Source: Falsiroseomonas sp046052145
Lineage (GTDB): Bacteria > Pseudomonadota > Alphaproteobacteria > Acetobacterales > Acetobacteraceae
NCBI GenBank assembly: GCA_046052145.1
Contig: JBJOMW010000006.1
Span: forward strand, 102,907 to 166,906
Direction: 5' to 3'
DNA length: 64,000 bases
The notes beneath the pieces were generated by a model, which had not been told where the DNA came from, did no database searches, and worked only from the letters and a program-made list of their open reading frames with translations. The position numbers were made by a program, and so were the translations under genes. The stretch's first letter is position 1. The number at the start of each line of letters is the position of its first letter. This document shows, piece after piece, positions 46,168-52,995 of the stretch.

Positions 46168-47618
46168 ACCTGGCCGATGCCCTCGACGGGCACGCCAAGT
46201 CGCGCCCGACACATCCGGCGCTGATCGAGGGCAACCGCGTCACCACCCATGCTGAGCTCGCCGCCTGGGTGCGACGGATCGCCGCCTGGATCGTTGGGCT
46301 CCGCCTGCCGGAGGACCAGCCGGTCGGCGTGTGCCTGCGCGACACGGCGCAGCATGTGGCCGTGCTCTATGCGCTGGCGCGGGCCGGGCGCGCGATCCTG
46401 CCGCTCGATGTGCGCTGGACGCTGGCCGAGCAGCGGAATGTCGCGCTGCATTTCGGCGCATCCCTGGTCCTGGTCGAACCCGATGCGACGCCCATTCCGG
46501 ATTGCCGCTGCGCAATCCCGGAGGAGGCAACAGACCTAGCCGCGGCCGAGATCGCCTTCGGCCATGACGACGCCGCGCCCTTCGTGCTGTCCCTTTCATC
46601 GGGCACCACCGGGCGCCCCAAGGGTCCGCTGATCACGCATGCGCATTTCCTCGCGCGCTTCCGCACGCACTGGATCAACCTCGGCCTGAATGGCCAGGAC
46701 CGCTTCATCTGCGCGACGCCGCTCTATTTCGGCGGTGGACGCACCTTCGCGATGTCGGTGCTGTTCTCCGGCGGGACGGTGATCATGCTGCCGCCGCCAT
46801 GGGAGCCGTCGGAGCTCCTCGCCTGCCTCGCAACGCAGCATGCGACCAGTCTGTTCCTGGTGCCGACGCAGCTGCGGCGTCTTTTGGCGCTGGACGATTC
46901 CGAGCTGGCACCGCTGCGCGCGCTGAACCTGCTGCTGTCCTCCGGCGCACCGCTCTCGCCCGAGGAGCGGGTCGAAATCCGCGACAGGCTCTGCGCGCGT
47001 TTCTTCGAATACTACGCCTCGACCGAAGGTGGCGGCGTATCGCTGCTGACGCCGGAGGATCTCGAGACACGCTCCACCTCCGTGGGCCGCCCCGTCTTCG
47101 GTGTTGACGTCGAGGTGGTGGACGCCGCGGATCGCCCCTTGGGGTCAGGCGAGGTTGGGCTACTGCGCTACCGTGGTCCTGGCTGCGCCACCACCTATCA
47201 CCGCGATCCGGAAGCATCCTCCGAGGCGTTCCGCCATGGCTGGTTCTACCCGGGCGATCTCGCATCGCTCGATGCCGAAGGCTACGTCACGCTGCGCGGC
47301 CGCCAGAAGGACATGATCATCCGCGCCGGCATCAACATCTATCCTGCGGATATCGAGGCCGCCTTGAATGCGCATCCGGCCGTCGCTGAAAGCGCCGTGG
47401 TTGGTGTTCCCTCCGCGGAGTTCGGCGAGGAGATCGCTGCTTTCGTCCGCCTGTCGCAGCCCGTTGGCGTGGACACGCTGCTTCACTTTGCGCGGGAGCG
47501 GCTGCCGCGGCCGAAATGGCCACGGCAGATCGTCGTGGTGGACGATCTGCCACGCAACAGCTCGGGCAAGATCCTGAAGCGCCAGCTTGCCGAGCGCATC
47601 GCGGGGATACCGGACTGA
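46164..47618 (+). CDS. AMP-binding acyl-CoA ligase
   Basis: A 484-residue adenylate-forming enzyme. The P-loop reads LSLSSGTTGRPKGP, A5 YYASTEGGG, A7 GWFYPGDLASLD, A8 GRQKDMIIRAGINIYP, and the A10 lysine is in RNSSGKILKRQL. It activates a carboxylic acid to its CoA thioester for the acyl-CoA dehydrogenase in the same operon. The start is a TTG (46164) overlapping the amidohydrolase stop as TTGA; no other suitable start exists before the conserved N-terminus. Last gene of the operon. Substrate unknown. Confidence 0.92.
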   Translation: MNLADALDGHAKSRPTHPALIEGNRVTTHAELAAWVRRIAAWIVGLRLPEDQPVGVCLRDTAQHVAVLYALARAGRAILPLDVRWTLAEQRNVALHFGASLVLVEPDATPIPDCRCAIPEEATDLAAAEIAFGHDDAAPFVLSLSSGTTGRPKGPLITHAHFLARFRTHWINLGLNGQDRFICATPLYFGGGRTFAMSVLFSGGTVIMLPPPWEPSELLACLATQHATSLFLVPTQLRRLLALDDSELAPLRALNLLLSSGAPLSPEERVEIRDRLCARFFEYYASTEGGGVSLLTPEDLETRSTSVGRPVFGVDVEVVDAADRPLGSGEVGLLRYRGPGCATTYHRDPEASSEAFRHGWFYPGDLASLDAEGYVTLRGRQKDMIIRAGINIYPADIEAALNAHPAVAESAVVGVPSAEFGEEIAAFVRLSQPVGVDTLLHFARERLPRPKWPRQIVVVDDLPRNSSGKILKRQLAERIAGIPD

Positions 47619-47923
47619 GACACTATACCGTCTTCAGCGCGAATTCGTCTGTGTTTGCTCCAAGGGGGTGCCCTGACAGCGCTGGCTCGGTGGTGTCTTT
47701 GTGACCATTGGAATGCCGGTGCCGCTCGCAAGGTAGCGCTGGTAGGCGCCACGCCAGACGTGGATCGTCCGCGGTGTGCGGCAGCCTCTCACGCACCAGC
47801 CGGCGGTACGGCGTACCGAACCATCGCTGCTGCATGGTCCGCTCCAAGAAGCCATGCGCGCAGATGAATCAATCCCGCCCGCGTTACACCAAGCCGATGA
47901 GCCGGCGCTGTGTGCGCCGCGTA
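47619..47923. other. intergenic region between convergent operons, no feature recognised
   Basis: About 305 bases between the ligase stop and the stop of the dehydroshikimate dehydratase gene. Small frames exist on both strands but none has a ribosome site, family motif or convincing codon use. No clear hairpin terminator was found. It is slightly less GC-rich at its left end. Confidence 0.5.
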
Positions 47924-49798
47924 TCACTCCGCCTGCGGCCGGGAACGGCGGTGTGCCGCCATGCGGACGGGCGCGTTTGCCGCGCCGAAGCCCGCGTAGT
48001 CGCCCGTGCGCTCGGCGATCTCCAGGAAGACACCGTCGCGGAATTGCCGCGTGTAGGCGTGGCGGAAAACGCCACCGGCAGGATCTTGGTCAAAGAGCAG
48101 GTGACGCTGCCTGAGCTCCTCCAGTTCGGCATCCTCCAGCCCGAAGCGCGCGGCGAGGTCCTCGTAGTAGTTCTCGGGGATATCGAGGAGCGGTGCCTGG
48201 CGCGCGGCGGCAGCCTCCACCGTGGCCGTCGCGTCCGCAGTGGCGAAGGCGATGTGGTGCACGCCCGCGCCAGCGAGCGAGGAGACGAAGCGCCCGGTGC
48301 TTGTGCGCGTGCTCTCCGAGACATTGAGCGGCAGGCGGACGCTGCCATTCGGCGCCACGAAGGCACGCGAACGAACCAGGCCATAGGGATCGGGAAGCTC
48401 CCACAGCGCGTCGGGCACGAGGCCGAACAGCGCGCGGTAGAACAGCACGAAGCTATCCATCATGCCCGGCGCGACTGCCTGCGCGGCGTGGTCAACGCCG
48501 AGTAGCGGTGCGGCGCTGTCCTCGCCCGGCTCCAGGCGGAAATCATCTTCCCAGATCGGGCGCGTGCCAGTGCTCGTATCTTCGACGAGATAGACCAGCG
48601 TGCCGTCGGGCGCGCGCACTGCGGGGATATGCCGCTCGCCTGCACCGACGCGTTCCCTCCAGACGGGGAAGGAAAGGGCCTCGGCGCGCGCGACGGCGCG
48701 GGCCGGATCGTCCACGCGGAACGCCATGGCGCAGACCGAAGGGCCGATCTGTTCGAAGCGCTCCGAGGCCGCGCTGTCGGGCTCAGCGTTCAGGACAAGG
48801 TTGGCGGCACCATTGCGCCAGAGCTCCACATCCTTCGATCGGTGCAGCCCGGCGCGGCGGAAGCCGAGGCTGCCGAGGAGACGGCCGAGTTCCTCCCGCG
48901 CGCCGCCATCCACCGCGAATTCGACGAACTCGATGCCCGACAGAACCGGCAGCTCTGGCAGCGGCGCGATCCCGACCTGCTCCTCCAGCCAGACCAGGCT
49001 GCGCAAGCCGTCGCGCGCGATGCGGCGCGAAGGCGCGGCACGGAACTCGTCGTTGAAGACCTCAAGCGAGAGCGGGCCCGACCAGCCCGTGGCGAGCAGA
49101 TCCTGGAGGAAGCGCGCGACCGGCAGCTCGCCTTGGCCGGGAAACAGGCGGTGGTGGCGGCTCCAGGACAGCACATCCATCGAAAGCTTCGGCGCATCTG
49201 CTAGCTGGAGGAAGAAGATCTTCTCCGGCGGCACCGTGCCCGCCAGCGCACCAAGATCATCGCCGAGCGACAGCGTGTGGAAGCTGTCGAGGCAGAGGCC
49301 GAGCGCCGGGTGATCGGCCTGGCGCACGATGTCCCACGCCTGCCGCCAGCGATTGACATGCCGCCCCCAGGCCAGCGCCTCGTAGCACAGGCGGAGCCCG
49401 CGCCGGGCGGCGCGCTCGGCCATCTCGCGCAGATCCGCGGCGGCGCGCGCGGGGTCGTCGAGCGCTGCGGGCTGCACATTGGAACAGACCAGCAGCAGGT
49501 CGGTGCCGAGCGCCTGCATCGTGTCGAATTTGCGCTCGGCGCGGTCGAGGTTTCGCGCCCGCTGCGGCTCCGGCATCGCCTCGAAGTCGCGGAAGGGCTG
49601 GAACAGCGTGATGACCAGGCCGAGTTCCTCGCACATCCGCCGCACCTCGGCCGGCGTGCCGTCGAAGGTCAGAAGGTCGTTCTCGAAGATCTCGATCCCG
49701 GCAAAGCCCGCCGCGGCGGCGGCTTCCAGCTTGTCGGGCAGGGAGCCCGAGAGGCAGACGGTCGCGATCGATTTCGGCAGGCGGTTCGGCGCGGCCAC
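47924..49798 (-). CDS. quiC: 3-dehydroshikimate dehydratase (isomerase-like barrel fused to HPPD-like domain)
   Basis: A 624-residue two-domain protein of the QuiC/QsuB type, which converts 3-dehydroshikimate to protocatechuate. The N-terminal sugar-phosphate-isomerase-like barrel carries the expected metal ligands (YEALAWGRH, LCLDSFHTLSLGD, FLQLADAPK, SLEVFNDEF). The C-terminal half is a vicinal-oxygen-chelate 4-hydroxyphenylpyruvate-dioxygenase-like region (LLGVDHAAQAV, GAGVHHIAFATADA, FLEIAERTGDYAGFG). GTG 49798 follows ACGGAGGT closely. A scrap resembling protocatechuate dioxygenase and a shikimate-type dehydrogenase gene lie just upstream, supporting quinate/shikimate catabolism. The symbol is by family resemblance. 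Confidence 0.9.
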   Translation of the reverse strand: MAAPNRLPKSIATVCLSGSLPDKLEAAAAAGFAGIEIFENDLLTFDGTPAEVRRMCEELGLVITLFQPFRDFEAMPEPQRARNLDRAERKFDTMQALGTDLLLVCSNVQPAALDDPARAAADLREMAERAARRGLRLCYEALAWGRHVNRWRQAWDIVRQADHPALGLCLDSFHTLSLGDDLGALAGTVPPEKIFFLQLADAPKLSMDVLSWSRHHRLFPGQGELPVARFLQDLLATGWSGPLSLEVFNDEFRAAPSRRIARDGLRSLVWLEEQVGIAPLPELPVLSGIEFVEFAVDGGAREELGRLLGSLGFRRAGLHRSKDVELWRNGAANLVLNAEPDSAASERFEQIGPSVCAMAFRVDDPARAVARAEALSFPVWRERVGAGERHIPAVRAPDGTLVYLVEDTSTGTRPIWEDDFRLEPGEDSAAPLLGVDHAAQAVAPGMMDSFVLFYRALFGLVPDALWELPDPYGLVRSRAFVAPNGSVRLPLNVSESTRTSTGRFVSSLAGAGVHHIAFATADATATVEAAAARQAPLLDIPENYYEDLAARFGLEDAELEELRQRHLLFDQDPAGGVFRHAYTRQFRDGVFLEIAERTGDYAGFGAANAPVRMAAHRRSRPQAE

Positions 49799-49808
49799 GA
49801 TACCTCCG

Positions 49809-49874
49809 TCAGACGTCGAGGAAGAGGGTCTCGTTCTCGCCCGGCAGGCGGATGTCCAAGTCTTCGGCGGGCGC
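49809..49874 (-). pseudogene. C-terminal remnant of protocatechuate 3,4-dioxygenase subunit
   Basis: Twenty-one codons plus stop on the minus strand read APAEDLDIRL then PGENETLFLDV. The pattern DIRL-G-xxET-FxDV resembles the C-terminus of intradiol protocatechuate 3,4-dioxygenase subunits (PcaG/PcaH). No ribosome site or body of the gene precedes it; upstream is a hairpin and then the Bug gene. It lies 10 bases before the dehydratase that makes protocatechuate. It looks like the tail of a deleted pcaG-type gene. The match is from memory of the family and short, so it is not certain. Confidence 0.6.
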
Positions 49875-49890
49875 CCGCAAGGGCGGGGTA

Positions 49891-49920
49891 GGGGCGGCGG
49901 CGGCACGGCGCCGCCGCCCC
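49891..49920 (-). terminator. strong hairpin after the Bug gene
   Basis: A perfect 12-bp stem, GGGGCGGCGGCG (49891-49902) with CGCCGCCGCCCC (49909-49920), and a six-base loop, lies 7 bases after the Bug stop codon. There is no T tract. It would end or attenuate transcription from the Bug gene before the dehydratase. Confidence 0.55.
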
Positions 49921-49927
49921 CGAAGGG

Positions 49928-50926
49928 TCACTCCGCGGTGATGCCGCGCACGCGGATCAGCTCGCCCCACTTCGCGCTCTCGGCGCGGAAATAGGCCGGC
50001 CACTGCTCCGGCGTGCCGGGGGTGGGGAAGATCGAGCTCTGGCGGAGCCGCGCCAGCACTTCCTCGTTCCGCAGCACCGCATCCTTCGCGGCCGCGAGGC
50101 GCGCGATGATCGGCGCGGGCGTGCCGGCCGGGGCGAGGAGGGCGAAGTTGCTGGTTGCCTCGAAGCCGGGGAAGCCGCTTTCGGCGATGGTCGGCACGGT
50201 CGGCGCCAGCGGGTTGCGGTTCGGCGTGGAGACGCCGATCGCGCGGATCTGGCCGGACTGCATCAGCGGCAGCGCGGTCACGCCATCCACCATCGCAACC
50301 TGCACTTCGTTGGTGATCAGCGCCTGCACCGCCGGCGCGCCGCCGCGATAGGTGACGTTCTCGATCCGGATGTCGGCCGCGCGCAGGAACAGCTCCGTCG
50401 CGAGATGCGCCGAAGACCCAGCGCCGGAGGAGGCGTAGGACATCCGCCCCGGCATGGAGCGCGCGCGCGCGATCAGGCCGGGGATGTCGTTCACACCGAT
50501 GGTCGGGTTCACGCAGAGGAAGATCGGCGAGACGGCGATGCGCCCGATGCCCACGAAGGCGGTGTCGTCGTCATAGCCGCGGTTCGGGAAAAGGTGACGC
50601 GACATGGCGTAGGTGGAATTCACGCCGAGCAGCAGTGTGGTGCCGTCCGGACGCGCGCGGGCGACAGAGGCGTGGCCGACGGTGCCCGAGGCGCCGGGGC
50701 GGTTGTCCACGACGAAATTGCCGTTGAGCTCGCGCCCAAGGGCCTGCGCCATGACGCGCGCGACGAAGTCGGTGGAGCCGCCAGCGGCCCAGGCGACGAC
50801 GATGGTGATCGGGCGGTTGCCCGGATAGGCGGCATCCGCGCCCTGGGCGGCGGCGGAACGGGCGAAGGCGCCGCCGGCCAGCAGGCCAAGCGCGCCGGTC
50901 GCGAAGCTGCGACGGTCAAGGGACAT
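49928..50926 (-). CDS. Bug/TctC family periplasmic solute-binding protein
   Basis: A 332-residue Bug protein. A signal with Arg-Arg (MSLDRRSFATGALGLLAGG, cleavage near SAAA-QG) is followed by PITIVVAWAAGGSTDFVARV, VVDNRPGASGTVGHASVARA and YRGGAPAVQALITNEVQVAM. GGAGGAA upstream fixes ATG 50926. It diverges from the shikimate-type dehydrogenase gene and precedes the dehydratase gene, so its ligand may be quinate, shikimate or protocatechuate. Orphan: no TctAB membrane genes nearby. Confidence 0.93.
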   Translation of the reverse strand: MSLDRRSFATGALGLLAGGAFARSAAAQGADAAYPGNRPITIVVAWAAGGSTDFVARVMAQALGRELNGNFVVDNRPGASGTVGHASVARARPDGTTLLLGVNSTYAMSRHLFPNRGYDDDTAFVGIGRIAVSPIFLCVNPTIGVNDIPGLIARARSMPGRMSYASSGAGSSAHLATELFLRAADIRIENVTYRGGAPAVQALITNEVQVAMVDGVTALPLMQSGQIRAIGVSTPNRNPLAPTVPTIAESGFPGFEATSNFALLAPAGTPAPIIARLAAAKDAVLRNEEVLARLRQSSIFPTPGTPEQWPAYFRAESAKWGELIRVRGITAE

Positions 50927-51004
50927 GGACGGGTTCCTCCTTTGAAGGGTCCAGCGCGGGCGCCTGCTTATGGTGGACGCCATCCGCTGAGCCGTGTATG
51001 TACC

Positions 51005-51028
51005 GGTTAGTTAACGCACTAGTCAACC
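51005..51028. promoter_or_regulatory. candidate operator between Bug and shikimate dehydrogenase genes
   Basis: An AT-richer segment in the 142-base divergent interval contains a direct repeat, TAGTTAAC (51008-51015) and TAGTCAAC (51020-51027), and is bounded by GGTT and AACC, giving partial dyad symmetry. Such sites often bind TetR or LysR proteins; a TetR gene lies 1.1 kb to the right. The assignment is by pattern only. Confidence 0.4.
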
Positions 51029-51068
51029 AGATCTGCGGTGCAGCCGAGGCGGGCGAGGGAGGTGCCGG

Positions 51069-51956
51069 ATGAAGAGCTGGGACGAGGCGCCGGCCGTGCT
51101 GGCCGGGCTGATCGGCCAGGGGATCGGCGCATCGCGCAGCCCGGCGCTGCATGAGCGCGAGGGCGCGGCCCAGGGGCTGCGCCTGGTCTATCGCCTGATC
51201 GACCTCGATGTCCTTCGGCTCGGCCCGGAGGCGCTGCCGGATCTGCTGACAGCGGCGGCGCGGCTCGGCTTCGCTGGGGTGAACATCACCTTCCCCTGCA
51301 AGCAGGCGGTGATCGCGCATCTCGACGAACTCTCGCCTGACGCCGCGGCGCTCGGGGCGGTGAACACCGTGGTGCTCCGGGACGGCCGCAGGGTGGGGCA
51401 CAACACCGATTGCTCCGGCTTTGCCGAGGGGTTCCGGCGCGGCCTGCCGGGCGTGGCGCGCGCGCAGGTGGTGCAGCTCGGCGCCGGTGGTGCCGGGGCG
51501 GCGGTGGCCCAGGCCTTGCTGGCCGAAGGGACAGGCCAGCTTGCGATCGCCGACACCGATCCAGCGCGGGCCGAGGCGCTGGCCGCCGATCTCAATGCGC
51601 GCTTCGGTGCGGGCCGGGCGGTCGCGGTCGCCGATCTCGCGGCCGCGGTGGCCGGCGCGGACGGGTTGGTGAATTGCACGCCTGTCGGCATGACCAAGCT
51701 GCCTGGCATGCCATTGCCCGCCGCCCTGCTGCACAAGCGGCTTTGGGTCGCGGATATCGTCTATTTCCCGCTGGAGACCGAGCTGCTGCGCGCGGCGCGC
51801 GCCCTGGGCTGCCGGACGCTCGATGGCGGCGGCATGGCGGTGTTCCAGGCCGTCGGGGCCTTCCGGCTGTTCACGGGCCGTGAGCCGGATGCGGCCCGCA
51901 TGCTGCGCCACTTCGCGGAGATGTCGGCCAGTGGCGTGGCGGCGCGCGCGGCCTGA
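51069..51956 (+). CDS. shikimate/quinate dehydrogenase family protein
   Basis: A 295-residue member of the AroE family. The substrate site is visible as SRSPALHE, Lys78 in VNITFPCKQAV and Asp114 in GHNTDCSGF, and the cofactor motif is QLGAGGAGAAVAQALL. Residues after the second strand (IADTDPARAEAL) place an Asp where NADP enzymes have Arg/Ser/Thr, which suggests NAD use and a catabolic quinate/shikimate dehydrogenase. GAGGGAGG precedes the ATG. With the dehydratase at 47924 it would give protocatechuate from quinate or shikimate if a dehydroquinase is present elsewhere. Confidence 0.9.
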   Translation: MKSWDEAPAVLAGLIGQGIGASRSPALHEREGAAQGLRLVYRLIDLDVLRLGPEALPDLLTAAARLGFAGVNITFPCKQAVIAHLDELSPDAAALGAVNTVVLRDGRRVGHNTDCSGFAEGFRRGLPGVARAQVVQLGAGGAGAAVAQALLAEGTGQLAIADTDPARAEALAADLNARFGAGRAVAVADLAAAVAGADGLVNCTPVGMTKLPGMPLPAALLHKRLWVADIVYFPLETELLRAARALGCRTLDGGGMAVFQAVGAFRLFTGREPDAARMLRHFAEMSASGVAARAA

Positions 51957-51982
51957 TACCAACCGCAGAGAGTTCTGACTTG

Positions 51983-52055
51983 CGGCCCGGAGGGCCGAGC
52001 GGCCGAATGGCCGCCGCCGCTTATGCGGCGAAGCCAAGGGCCGCGGATGCGGCCC
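51983..52055. repeat. four perfect hairpins in tandem
   Basis: Between the dehydrogenase and TetR stops are four consecutive perfect stem-loops: CGGCCC-GGA-GGGCCG (51983-51997), CGGCC-GAAT-GGCCG (52000-52013), CGCCGC-TTAT-GCGGCG (52015-52030) and GGGCCGC-GGAT-GCGGCCC (52038-52055). It may be a compound terminator for two convergent genes or a REP-like dispersed element. Confidence 0.6.
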
Positions 52056-52111
52056 GCCCGGCGTCTGAGGGGCACGAAGGTGAAACCGTCGTGCGCTGGG
52101 AATCAGCGGCC

Positions 52112-52762
52112 TCAGGCCGCCACGTAGCGAAGCACGACGTCGCAGATCATCCGGCGTTGCCGGGCGATGACGGCGGACGATTCCAGATCGAGGCCGAAGA
52201 TCGCCCGCAGCGTGTGCCGGTTCGACACGCGGTAGAAGCAGAAGCCGTTGATCAGCATGTGGACGTCGAGCGCGCCCAGGCCGGGGCGGAACGTGCCCTC
52301 TCGCATGCCCTGCTCCAGAATGGGCTCCAGCATGCCGATGATCGTCGCATTGCGCGTGCGGATGGTGGGTGATGCGGCGACGATCCGCGCCTCATTGATG
52401 TTCTCGGTGCTCACCAGGCGCACGAATTCAGGGTGAGCTGCGTGGTGGTCGAAGGTGACCTCGACGATCCGTTGCAGCGCCTCGGCGGGCTGCAGCCCCT
52501 CCAGCCGGAGATCGCGCTCCGCGTCGCGCATGCCGCCATAGAGGCGCTCCAGCACGGCGGCGTAGAGTTGCTCCTTGCTGCCGAAATAGTAGTAGATCAT
52601 GCGCTTGGTCGTGCGGGTGCGGGCGGCGATGTCGTCCACCCGCGCCCCGGCGAGGCCCTTCTCGCTGAATTCGGCGACCGCCGCGTCCAGGATGTCGCGC
52701 CGCGTTTCCTCAGGCGCACGCGTGCGCGTCGGGGCAGGGGGCTGGGTGGGGCCGGCAGCCAT
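52112..52762 (-). CDS. TetR family transcriptional regulator
   Basis: A 216-residue regulator. The N-terminal TetR helix-turn-helix is clear: TRRDILDAAVAEFSEKGLAG, VDDIAARTRTTKRMIYYYFG, SKEQLYAAVLERLY. The C-terminal domain resembles the TetR_C group often found beside aromatic or quinate genes. AGGGAG eight bases before the ATG at 52762 fixes the start. It converges on the shikimate-type dehydrogenase gene and is a plausible regulator of that locus. A 5-4-5 inverted repeat overlaps its own ribosome site. Confidence 0.92.
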   Translation of the reverse strand: MAAGPTQPPAPTRTRAPEETRRDILDAAVAEFSEKGLAGARVDDIAARTRTTKRMIYYYFGSKEQLYAAVLERLYGGMRDAERDLRLEGLQPAEALQRIVEVTFDHHAAHPEFVRLVSTENINEARIVAASPTIRTRNATIIGMLEPILEQGMREGTFRPGLGALDVHMLINGFCFYRVSNRHTLRAIFGLDLESSAVIARQRRMICDVVLRYVAA

Positions 52763-52766
52763 GTCT

Positions 52767-52813
52767 GAACTCCCTAGTTCGTACCAAACGCGATAGCACG
52801 TGCGGCGCCGCAC
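52767..52813 (-). promoter_or_regulatory. inverted repeats upstream of the TetR gene
   Basis: GAACT-CCCT-AGTTC (52767-52780) is an inverted repeat covering the TetR ribosome site, and GTGCGGCGCCGCAC (52800-52813) is a perfect 14-bp palindrome just upstream. Between them, on the minus strand, is TTTGGTACGAA, the same word as in the adhesin promoters at 57433 and 63878. Candidate autoregulatory sites. Confidence 0.4.
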
Positions 52814-52995
52814 CTCTATTGCGGCGACGACGCTTGCCGACGTCGCGCGCCCCACACCGCATCGCATCACGCGCCATTGACGCCAGCACACCGCCGAACG
52901 TGGCATCGAGCATGCGCGGCTCCACCTCCGCCAAGGCAGACGCCCGACCTGTGGCCATGGCGTGATGCGGAGCGGCGCGATCCGTCGGGGGAGCG

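Noticed and set aside
47623..47927. Small minus-strand frames in the intergenic region considered as a transposase remnant
   Set aside because: No transposase motif, terminal inverted repeats or target duplication could be seen.
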